Shown here in pieces: positions 1-5,557 of a stretch of 6,674 nucleotides of DNA. The DNA is from Thermodesulfatator atlanticus. GTDB lineage: Bacteria > Desulfobacterota > Thermodesulfobacteria > Thermodesulfobacteriales > Thermodesulfatatoraceae. Each line of letters starts with the position of its first letter. The first letter of the stretch is position 1. The DNA lies in contig DROK01000067.1 of the NCBI GenBank assembly GCA_011321895.1, positions 1 through 6,674 of the forward strand, in the 5' to 3' direction. The position numbers were made by a program, and so were the translations under genes. The notes under the pieces are model-generated. The model did not search any database. It saw nothing but the letters and a program-made list of their open reading frames with translations, and was not told the origin of the DNA.

Positions 1-398
1 GCCTTGCGCTTGGAAAGGCCCCGGTCAAATTCGTTAGGCACTTGCTTAGGACATTTGGCCGCACACTGTCCACAGGCGATACATTTATCTTCGTCCACGT
101 AGCGGGGATGCTTGCGTATGCGTACCCGAAAATCGCCCGGCTCCCCGCTGATCTCCAATATTTCGCTAAGGGTAAGGAGATTGATGTTTAATTCCCGCCC
201 CACTTCCACCAACTTGGGGGAAAGGATACACATGGAACAGTCATTGGTGGGAAAGGTCTTATCGAGCTGGGCCATTACGCCGCCGATGGCCGGCCCCTGC
301 TCAACCAGGTGGACGTAAAAACCACCGGCTGCCAGATCCAGCGCCGCCTGCACCCCCGCCACGCCTCCTCCCACCACCAACACCGCCCCTTTACCCAT
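1..398 (-). CDS. hdrA: HdrA-like FAD/[4Fe-4S] oxidoreductase, N-terminal part (cut by left edge)
   Basis: The 132 visible residues are the N-terminus of an HdrA-type flavoprotein, the electron-distributing subunit of soluble heterodisulfide reductase-like complexes. The protein opens directly with the FAD-binding Rossmann motif VVGGGVAG (residues 8-15) and the acidic strand end at LVEQ (31-34). The stretch FPTNDCSMCILSPKLVE (49-65, with C54 and C57) is a hallmark of HdrA. The inserted ferredoxin motif follows, with C106, C109, C112 and C116. It lacks the ~140-residue N-terminal domain that precedes the FAD fold in the HdrA at 3839-5557. The ATG is preceded by GGGAGG six bases upstream. It starts 56 bases after the HdrD/DsrK-like gene and is probably co-transcribed with it. 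Some methanogen HdrA proteins carry selenocysteine, as I recall near this Cys pair, but both codons here are TGT. The C-terminus and total length are not visible. Confidence 0.9.
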   Translation of the reverse strand, partial: MGKGAVLVVGGGVAGVQAALDLAAGGFYVHLVEQGPAIGGVMAQLDKTFPTNDCSMCILSPKLVEVGRELNINLLTLSEILEISGEPGDFRVRIRKHPRYVDEDKCIACGQCAAKCPKQVPNEFDRGLSKRK

Positions 399-454
399 GG
401 CCTGCCTCCCGATCTTTGAACTTCAACATAAAAAATGAAACCTAATTTTAGTTT

Positions 455-1684
455 TTATCGTACCAAAGCCTTCACAATTAAATTCCAGAGGTGCACTGCT
501 TTGAATTTCCCCTGATAATAATTGGCCAGATCGATGAGCTGGGTATGACAGTTGTGACACGGGGTGACCACGATATCCGCACCGGTTTTGGCCACCTGCT
601 CGAACTTGTAGCGGCCAAAGCGCATCCTCTTTTCCCGGAAACCGGCCTGAATACTTCCTCCGCCCCCGCCGCAACAATAATTGTTAGACATGTTGGGGTA
701 GACGTCCACAAAATTTTCTTCGCCCACCACGGCCTTGATCACAAAGCGCAAATCTTCAGCCACTTCGTCTCCCAGGCCCTGACGGACCAGTTTACAGGGG
801 TCCTGCACGGTGACTTTAAGGCCTTCCTTGTTCCAGGAAGGGTCAACCTTAAGGCGTCCCTCCCTGATCCACTGGGCGTACAAAGTGATAATGCTCACAA
901 ATTTGAAGCGGTGAGGGATCTTGAAGCGCCGCAGTCCTTCCAGGACCGCGTAAAACATGTGCCCTCACTCGGTATTGATGTAATACTTGCAGCCAAGCTC
1001 CTCGACGGTCTCCACCTGCTTGCGCAGCGTATATTCCCAGTCCTCCGGGTCTCCGGTAAAGAGGCAATAATTGGCCCCGTCCCACCACTTGGAAGAATAG
1101 GTCCAGTCAATACCCGCGACGTGCAGGATCTTCCACAGCGGGACCATCTCTTCAGGCTCTACCGTAGGTTCTTTGGCGTTCTGGTTCAGATAATATTCGG
1201 CGCCCTTTTTGTCTATCGGGGCCTTCAGGTCCTCCCAGCCCGGTTCCTGGCGGGCTTCCTGAAGGACGTCGTTTACCACCCAAACGAAGTCTTCGTTCGG
1301 GATACCGGTAGAATTCACCTTCTTCTGCAGCTCACAAGAGCGCTGAAGGTTGGGAGGCCTCTTTTCTTTAGGGACCATCCCCCGGATATGATAGACCATC
1401 CGGGCAATATTGATATTCATGGGGCAGACGTAACGGCAGCGGTCACAGAGGGTACAGACCCAGATCCATTGGGAGGAAAGCAGGACCTCATCGGCACCAA
1501 ACATGATCAAACGCAGAAATTTACGCGGATCAAGCCCATCTATCCCGGCGGCCGGACAACCGCTAGCACACATCCCGCAGGTAAGGCAAAGATCAAGGTT
1601 TACGAAGGCCAGTTCCTTCTCGAATATCTCTCTGAGTCTGGCTTCTCTGGAGGGCCGTAACCATAGAGGATGGGTTTGGGGCAT
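455..1684 (-). CDS. Selenocysteine-containing HdrD/DsrK-like iron-sulfur protein (HdrC-HdrB fusion), TGA at 965-967 read as Sec
   Basis: This is a soluble 409-residue fusion of an HdrC-like ferredoxin domain and an HdrB-like CCG domain, the layout of HdrD/DsrK proteins that reduce disulfides or persulfides. Two [4Fe-4S] motifs lie at C33/C36/C39/C43 and C77/C80/C83/C87. The C-terminal CCG motif is complete: C297, C337-C338 (NNYCCGGGGG) and C376/C379 (PCHNC), so it can bind a noncubane cluster. The N-terminal CCG half is degenerate: NYCLFTGD has one Cys (C207), and YYINTE is followed by codon 240, a TGA, then GHMFYAVLEGL. Relatives usually have ECGH here, so UGA replaces a conserved Cys. A stop would remove the complete CCG domain. 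A SECIS-like hairpin follows. The ATG at 1684 has GAGGGAG five bases upstream; an in-frame TTG at 1714 is less likely. No membrane segment is visible. The natural alternative, two split genes, is unlikely because the second piece would have no ribosome binding site. Confidence 0.93.
930..967 (-). promoter_or_regulatory. Putative bacterial SECIS element with UGA (Sec codon 240)
   Basis: In the mRNA, the UGA (965-967) is followed by a hairpin whose arms are 942-950 and 930-938. It is a nine-pair stem with a single G-U wobble, closing a three-base GGA loop (939-941). The loop begins 24 nt after the UGA and has G in its first positions. These features match the general bacterial SECIS model as I know it: apical loop about 16-37 nt downstream, with a G among its first two bases. 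The element lies within coding sequence, as is normal in bacteria. Folding was done by eye. Confidence 0.75.
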
Positions 1685-1689
1685 TTTGT

Positions 1690-1696
1690 CTCCCTC
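1690..1696 (-). promoter_or_regulatory. Ribosome binding site that fixes the HdrD/DsrK-like start
   Basis: The mRNA reads GAGGGAG, followed by the five-base spacer ACAAA and then ATG (1682-1684). This favours the ATG over the in-frame TTG at 1712-1714. The TTG also overlaps the proposed -10 region and so would lie upstream of the predicted transcript start. Confidence 0.7.
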
Positions 1697-1712
1697 TTCC
1701 AGATTTAAATCC

Positions 1713-1742
1713 AAAATAAACCGCGACCTCCTCCCTTGTCAA
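1713..1742 (-). promoter_or_regulatory. Candidate sigma-70 type promoter for the HdrD/DsrK-like - HdrA-like operon
   Basis: Read on the minus strand, a perfect TTGACA (1737-1742) is followed after 18 bases by TATTTT (1713-1718). Transcription would begin roughly 20 bases before the ATG at 1684, leaving room for the GAGGGAG ribosome binding site. The region upstream of the -35 box is AT-rich. The -10 match is only four of six, so this is a plausible rather than certain promoter. It fits the terminator just upstream, which would otherwise leave the downstream genes without transcription. Confidence 0.5.
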
Positions 1743-1827
1743 AGAAATCTAGAGCTAAATCCTAGGAGAAAATCCTTATTTCTGAGAGCAGTTGACTTTG
1801 ACAAAAGATTTTGAGAAAAAATCTCAA
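1736..1827. repeat. Intergenic repeats upstream of the candidate promoter
   Basis: Three kinds of short repeat occur here. First, three consecutive degenerate 12-base units on the plus strand: AAATCTAGAGCT (1745-1756), AAATCCTAGGAG (1757-1768) and AAAATCCTTATT (1769-1780). Second, a nine-base inverted repeat, TTGTCAAAG at 1736-1744 and CTTTGACAA at 1796-1804, which flanks those units and overlaps the proposed -35 box. Third, a six-base inverted repeat, TTGAGA (1811-1816) and TCTCAA (1822-1827). They could be regulator-binding sites, but AT-rich spacer DNA produces such patterns by chance. Confidence 0.35.
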
Positions 1828-1889
1828 TAAAAATAAGTTCGGGAGGCGAAAAAAGTGGAAACGGGGTAGGGGGAGGGCGTGGTCTTTTT

Positions 1890-1924
1890 GCAAAAATTGC
1901 AGGGCCAGGGTTCCCCGGCCCTGC
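1890..1924 (-). terminator. Rho-independent terminator after the DsrE-like gene
   Basis: On the minus strand, the arms GCAGGGCC (1917-1924) and GGCCCTGC (1899-1906) form an eight-pair GC-rich stem with a ten-base loop. The stem is followed directly by AATTTTTG (1891-1898). It begins five bases after the TAA of the selenocysteine-extended DsrE-like frame. That position fits the gene ending at 1929 rather than at the UGA 120 bases earlier. It probably separates the hdrACB-dsrE operon from the following genes. Confidence 0.75.
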
Positions 1925-1928
1925 CCAA

Positions 1929-2306
1929 TTAATAGGTAACCACCTGGTCGGCGGTCATTACCTCATGGAGCAGACGCCCAGCCTTAATGAGTTCACAACC
2001 TTCTACTAATTGCTCCCGAGCGATCCCGCGCTCTTCGATACAGGGAATTCAGACCAGGATCTTGCCCCCCATTTTGGTTACACTATCTACCAGTTCTTTT
2101 AAAGGTTTTATTCCCGGGGCCTTGATGGTCTCATAAACGCCCTTGGTAACGGTATAGACCCCCCGCCCCTGGACAGCCACCGTGACCTGGACATCCATGG
2201 TAAGGGCTGTGCTTGCCAGAAGGTAGGGAAAAGAGGCCTTTTCCGGGTCCTCAGGGCCAGCCGTAACGATTACCACGAGCTTTTTCCCGGCGATTTTCTC
2301 CGCCAT
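1929..2306 (-). CDS. Selenocysteine-containing DsrE-family sulfur-carrier protein, TGA at 2049-2051 read as Sec
   Basis: This is a small cytoplasmic DsrE/TusD-type protein of 125 residues, the usual family size. It opens with KKLVVIVTAGPED (8-20), a typical first strand and loop, and has a helical middle and the strand KMGGKILV (78-85). Codon 86 is TGA, followed by IPCIEERGIAREQLVEG and a C-terminus ending ADQVVTY, as in DsrE-like proteins. The piece VUIPCIEERGI aligns without gaps to the DsrE/TusD active-site segment V-C-x-x-A-x-x-R-R-G-V, placing U86 on the persulfide-carrying cysteine. C89 gives a UxxC arrangement. Stopping at the TGA would remove the active site and last third. A SECIS-like hairpin lies downstream. 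The ATG has AAGGAGG five bases upstream. It follows hdrB by 21 bases, so it is likely the last gene of the hdr operon and a sulfur donor or acceptor for that complex (inference). The exact DsrE subgroup is uncertain. Confidence 0.9.
2013..2051 (-). promoter_or_regulatory. Putative bacterial SECIS element with UGA (Sec codon 86)
   Basis: Downstream of the UGA (2049-2051) the mRNA has the arms GAGCG (2029-2033) and CGCUC (2018-2022), a perfect five-pair stem closing the loop CGGGAU (2023-2028). The loop begins 21 nt after the UGA and has G at its second position. A lower helix, UUCCC (2043-2047) with GGGAG (2013-2017), can form outside an asymmetric bulge. Spacing and loop fit the general bacterial SECIS model. 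Folding was done by eye. Confidence 0.65.
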
Positions 2307-2327
2307 GATGCCCTCCTTGTGGTCTTT

Positions 2328-3314
2328 TTAAATTTTCCCTAAAAAGGCCGCCGCCAGAATTTCTGAAATATCAAAGACCTCCACCCGCGGGTCCCTTACC
2401 CTTTCAAGGTTCAACCAACAGATGGGACAGGCGGTGATGACACGACGACCAAGGGAAATTAACTGTTCCATTCTCGCCCGGGCCACCTCTTCGGCCCTTT
2501 CAGGGAAGAGACTTTCTACCGGACCTCCACAGCAATGGGTAAGCTCCCGACTCTGATCCGGCTCAAGCACCTTTACCCCTGCCGCCTCAAGGAGCCTGCG
2601 CGGTTCATCAATCAGGCCCAGATAGCGGGCATAAACACAGGAATCATGGAAGACAAATTCCTCCTCCCAGGGGAGACGAACTTCAATATTGGCTTCGGCA
2701 AGTACCTCGAGGTAGCTGCGTACCCGAATATCAAAGCCTGGGACCACTTTGGGATAGACGTTCTTGAAGACCTCGGTGGTGTGGGGATCAACGGTGATGA
2801 TTTCTTTAACCCCCTTATCTCTGAGCCGTCTTGCAACCCTTGCGGCATGTCTCCCAAAGGGGCCATCCAGGCCGAGGTCAAAGGCCAGGGCTCCAGCGTA
2901 TTTTTCCACCCCGTAAAGATAGCCGGGCTCAAGGCCAGTGAGGCGAAGGAGCGAAACTATATTTTGTAGACATCTTTCATAGCGACTACGTGCCGCCGCA
3001 GAAACCATGAAGCGGGAGAAGGCGCTCACGTTGACCACGGGATTTATCCACCGTGCCAGCCGAGCCAGTCGAGCCCGTTTTTCCGGAGCCAATTCTTTGG
3101 CCTGCTCCTCCATTAGACGGATCACCGGCACCAGCTGATACATGTGCCCGGTATAGAGGACCACTTCTCCTCCCCGACGAAGGCCAAGGCCCTTGGCCCA
3201 CGAGGTGAAGTAGCGGGAAGGAAGAGGAAGCACACTCCCCCGAAACCCCAGGTTTTGAGCCAAAAGTGCCAAAATGTCCTTCTTATAGTCCTCTTTAAAG
3301 GATGCGGTATTCAT
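2328..3314 (-). CDS. hdrB: HdrB-like CCG-domain iron-sulfur subunit
   Basis: This 328-residue protein is of the heterodisulfide reductase subunit B type, the site where a disulfide-like substrate would be reduced. The C-terminal CCG motif is intact: C226 (HDSC), C261-C262 (HCCGGP) and C296/C299 (ACPICW), enough for one noncubane [4Fe-4S] cluster. The N-terminal CCG half has lost its cysteines. VVLYTGHMYQL has H57 where TGC is usual, the CCG region reads YAGALAFDLG, and the CxxC region reads IITVDPHT. This single-cluster pattern occurs in a subgroup of HdrB-like proteins, so it need not be damage. The gene overlaps hdrC by 20 bases if the ATG at 3314 is used. That ATG lacks a well-spaced ribosome binding site, so translation may be coupled or start slightly later. 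HdrC and HdrA lie immediately upstream and DsrE downstream, so this is probably the catalytic subunit of the same complex. Confidence 0.9.
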   Translation of the reverse strand: MNTASFKEDYKKDILALLAQNLGFRGSVLPLPSRYFTSWAKGLGLRRGGEVVLYTGHMYQLVPVIRLMEEQAKELAPEKRARLARLARWINPVVNVSAFSRFMVSAAARSRYERCLQNIVSLLRLTGLEPGYLYGVEKYAGALAFDLGLDGPFGRHAARVARRLRDKGVKEIITVDPHTTEVFKNVYPKVVPGFDIRVRSYLEVLAEANIEVRLPWEEEFVFHDSCVYARYLGLIDEPRRLLEAAGVKVLEPDQSRELTHCCGGPVESLFPERAEEVARARMEQLISLGRRVITACPICWLNLERVRDPRVEVFDISEILAAAFLGKI

Positions 3315-3600
3315 CTTTTACCAAATAGCTCCTAAGGGTTCTGATATTATGGGTGATGCGTACTCCCCGTGGACAATTGGCCTCACAGAGCCGGCAAAGG
3401 AGGCAAGAAAAGATTACATCCGAAAGTTCCCTGAGCCGATCCCTTGCCCCCAAAAGCACATAACGAAATAGCTCCCGCGGAAGGAGGCCGAGCCCCATGG
3501 GGCAGAGGGCCGAACAGGTGCCGCAATTGAAACAGGCCTGAGCGTTAAAGTCTTTGTCTTTAGCTAAGCTTTCAAGAAGCCTTTCGTCTACCCGTATCAT
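3295..3600 (-). CDS. hdrC: HdrC-like two-cluster ferredoxin subunit
   Basis: This 101-residue iron-sulfur protein relays electrons between HdrA and HdrB in Hdr complexes. Two classical [4Fe-4S] motifs are present: C23/C26/C29/C33 (CFNCGTCSALCP) and C66/C69/C72/C76 (CLLCRLCEANCP). They are separated by the helical linker LLPRELFRYVLLG, characteristic of HdrC. It is shorter than many HdrC proteins because little follows the second motif. No membrane segments are present, so this is the soluble type and not a QmoC- or HdrE-linked membrane form. AAGGAG lies five bases before the ATG, inside the end of the winged-helix gene, whose TAG ends two bases upstream. The tight spacing to its neighbours indicates one transcript and likely one complex with HdrA and HdrB. 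Confidence 0.93.
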   Translation of the reverse strand: MIRVDERLLESLAKDKDFNAQACFNCGTCSALCPMGLGLLPRELFRYVLLGARDRLRELSDVIFSCLLCRLCEANCPRGVRITHNIRTLRSYLVKDEYRIL

Positions 3601-3602
3601 CC

Positions 3603-3842
3603 CTACTCCTTAACCTGGTAACGGTAATATCTCTCCCGCCTGGCCTTGGGGGCCTCCTTAACCAGGCCGTAACGCCTCATGGCGTGAAGATGCATCATTA
3701 CCTCGTATGCGGGAAGCCCCAAGGCCTCAGCCAGCTCAGGTACATTCATCGGCCTTTCGACCAGATAGGCCAGGATTTGCCGCTGCCAAAAGGGCATCTC
3801 CCGGTAAAGTTCAGGGCTTCCTTTGGGCCTGGCACACCTCAT
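3603..3842 (-). CDS. Small winged-helix DNA-binding-like protein inside the hdr operon
   Basis: This 79-residue protein looks like a winged helix-turn-helix domain. Residues 17-30 (PFWQRQILAYLVER) form helix 1. NVPELAEALGLPAYEVMMHL (33-52) is a helix-turn-helix with recognition helix, and GLVKEAPKARRERYYRY forms a basic wing. I do not recognise a named family. Its ATG overlaps the hdrA stop as ATGA, with AAGGAGG four bases before it, and hdrC begins two bases after its stop. It is therefore locked between two structural genes of the complex. It could be an autoregulator of this operon. It could also be a small winged-helix subunit that contacts the Hdr proteins, since some such folds are protein-binding modules. 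No ligand or metal-binding cysteines are visible beyond C3. Confidence 0.85.
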   Translation of the reverse strand: MRCARPKGSPELYREMPFWQRQILAYLVERPMNVPELAEALGLPAYEVMMHLHAMRRYGLVKEAPKARRERYYRYQVKE

Positions 3843-5557
3843 AACTCCTCCTTACACAGACCTTGGATCATGGAGCGGATCTGTTCATGCCCGTAACCCC
3901 AAATCTCTATGGCTTCTTCAGGACAGACCGGTACACAGGCCCCTTCTCCTTTACATAGAGCCGGATTCAGGGAGGCGATATGCTTTCCGTCTTCCTCTTT
4001 TAGGCTTAAGGCCTCGTAAGGACAGGCCGCCACACATTCTCCGCACCCGGTACACCTTTCCTTAAGTACGTGGGCCACCAGAGGCTCCAGGCGAAGTTCT
4101 TTCTGTAAAAGAAGGGCCCCGGTTTTGGCCGCCGCGGCCAGTCCGCTTGTCACGCTTTCAGCGATATTTTTGGGCCCCTGACAGGCCCCGGCGATAAAAA
4201 GACCATCAATCACCGTCTCAACCGGACGGAGCTTCGGGTGCACCTCGTTAAAAAAACCATCCTTACCCACGGGGAGTTTAAGGACGTTTACAAGATTTTC
4301 GTTCGGGCCGAGGCCCATGCCTGTCACCAGGACCACCAAATCTGCCGGGACCTCCACTTCCTCACCCCCGGTGAGCCGGTCCTTTACCCGGATAAAAAAT
4401 CTCTCGCCAGCCACTTCCACTTTGGGGACATCAGGCGGCTCAAAGCGCAAGAAAATGGCGCCTTTTTCGAGACAGTTATGGTAAAAGATCTCATATTTGC
4501 CGTAAGTCCTCATATCACGGTAAAAATGGAACTGCTTCACTTCTGGATAAGTTTCTGCAAGGAGCAGTCCCAGGTACACAGCCGCGGTACAGCAATAACG
4601 GGAACAAAAAGTTCGCTCTTCTTTTTCCCGGGAGCCCACGCAGTAAATAAAGGCGACGTTTTTTATCTCCCGGCCGGCGTAAACAAAGCGGCCCTCAATT
4701 CCTCTTTTCAAAAGGGCATGGAACTCTTGAAGGGTTAGGACCCCGGAGGCTCCGTAACCAAATTCGCCTTCCTTGGGCACGTAAGGAGAAAAGCCGGTGG
4801 CCACCACGATGGCCCCTACCTCTACTTCCTGTTCCCTCTGGGGGCCCTTAAGCCTTACCTGAAACTGCCCCACGCTTCCTCTCTTTTCCACTACCTCGGT
4901 TTCAAGGTAAAGGTGGATGTTCTTCCGCTCTTCAAAGCCCTTCAAAAGGGTGTTTATCAGTTCCTCCCCCGGACGACCGCTGGGAAAGACTCTCGCCCAT
5001 TCCTTGACCCAACCGCCTGCAGCCTTCTCCCTTTCCACCACGTGGACCTCAAGGCCCATGTCGGCAAGGGCGAGGGCCGCTTTCATACCGGCCACTCCTG
5101 CTCCTACCACCAGCACCGCTGGTGTGGTCTTCACTTTGATCGGTTCCAGGGGAACACTTAACCGCGCCTTGGCGATCCCAGCCCGTACCAGACGGATAGC
5201 CTTTCTGGTAGCGGCCTCTTTGTGGTGGGTGTGGGCCCAGGAACATTGCTCCCTGATATTTACCTGAACGTAAGTGTACGGGTTAAGTCCGGCTCTACGA
5301 GCCATGTTACGGAAGGTCTCAAGATGAAGCTTTGGTGAACAGGAGGCAATCACGATGGCGTTTAATCCTTTTTGGCGAATATCGGCAATCATTTCCTCCT
5401 GGGCGGCGTCTGAGCAGGTGAACATGAAGGTCTTGGCTACCACCACCCCCGGTTCCTTGGAAACCGCCTCCCGTACCTTTTCACAGTCCACGTAATCTGA
5501 GATATTTCCCCCACAGTAACAAATAAAAACGCCGATCTTGGCTTCCATTATTTCCAT
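3839..5557 (-). CDS. hdrA: HdrA, flavin and iron-sulfur subunit (complete)
   Basis: This 572-residue HdrA is the FAD subunit that splits or gathers electrons in Hdr complexes. The N-terminal domain starts GVFICYCGGNI (9-19) and contains C48, CSPKLH (73-78) and NIREQCSWAH (100-109), all HdrA hallmarks. The FAD Rossmann motif VGAGVAG is at 151-157, VVATGF at 251-256, CVGSR at 306-310, CSRYCC at 318-323, and the second FAD motif GLFIAGACQGPKNI at 452-465. The C-terminus has ferredoxin motifs C502/C505/C508/C512 and C535/E538/C541/C545; the latter has Glu where Cys is usual. The internal ferredoxin insertion and FPTNDC..C motif of longer HdrA proteins are absent (FPSGRPGEEL instead). Two ATGs are possible. 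The second, at 5548, forms TAATG with the upstream stop and yields MEAKIGVF, closer to family starts. The stop is TGA overlapping the next ATG, showing that UGA is also a real stop in this organism. Confidence 0.95.
   Translation of the reverse strand: MEIMEAKIGVFICYCGGNISDYVDCEKVREAVSKEPGVVVAKTFMFTCSDAAQEEMIADIRQKGLNAIVIASCSPKLHLETFRNMARRAGLNPYTYVQVNIREQCSWAHTHHKEAATRKAIRLVRAGIAKARLSVPLEPIKVKTTPAVLVVGAGVAGMKAALALADMGLEVHVVEREKAAGGWVKEWARVFPSGRPGEELINTLLKGFEERKNIHLYLETEVVEKRGSVGQFQVRLKGPQREQEVEVGAIVVATGFSPYVPKEGEFGYGASGVLTLQEFHALLKRGIEGRFVYAGREIKNVAFIYCVGSREKEERTFCSRYCCTAAVYLGLLLAETYPEVKQFHFYRDMRTYGKYEIFYHNCLEKGAIFLRFEPPDVPKVEVAGERFFIRVKDRLTGGEEVEVPADLVVLVTGMGLGPNENLVNVLKLPVGKDGFFNEVHPKLRPVETVIDGLFIAGACQGPKNIAESVTSGLAAAAKTGALLLQKELRLEPLVAHVLKERCTGCGECVAACPYEALSLKEEDGKHIASLNPALCKGEGACVPVCPEEAIEIWGYGHEQIRSMIQGLCKEEL

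Noticed and set aside
112..318. Plus-strand open frame of 68 codons at the left edge
   Set aside because: It is antisense to the HdrA-like N-terminus with its clear FAD and ferredoxin motifs; its own translation is low in information.
965..967. TGA as a true stop, giving two adjacent genes (a HdrC-like protein and a separate CCG protein starting at ATG 958)
   Set aside because: The sequence flanking the TGA is one continuous family motif (INTE-x-GHMFYAV). No Shine-Dalgarno lies before ATG 958, the gap would be only six bases, and a SECIS-like hairpin is present.
491..1660. Long plus-strand open frame (389 codons) antisense to the HdrD/DsrK-like gene
   Set aside because: Its translation shows no recognisable domain and it lies opposite a clear Fe-S protein. 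It could mislead an annotator because the in-frame UGA shortens the real gene, making the antisense frame the longest one here.
1715..1890. Possible riboswitch, small RNA or CRISPR-type repeats in the intergenic region
   Set aside because: No conserved riboswitch core, no tRNA-like fold and no regular repeat-spacer array can be seen. Only short degenerate repeats are present, and the likely 5' leader is about 20 bases.
2049..2051. TGA as the true stop of an 85-residue DsrE-like protein
   Set aside because: The protein would end just before its active site, the next 39 codons remain DsrE-like, and the terminator sits directly after the later TAA rather than after this codon.
3839..3841. A third readthrough TGA, at the end of hdrA
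   Set aside because: The protein is already complete after its ferredoxin domain. The TGA overlaps the ATG of the next gene with a strong ribosome binding site, and the in-frame continuation has no Hdr-like sequence. This codon is a real stop and argues against a genome-wide reassignment of UGA.
4238..4738. Plus-strand open frame of 166 codons
   Set aside because: It is antisense to the well-supported hdrA and has no ribosome binding site or recognisable motifs.
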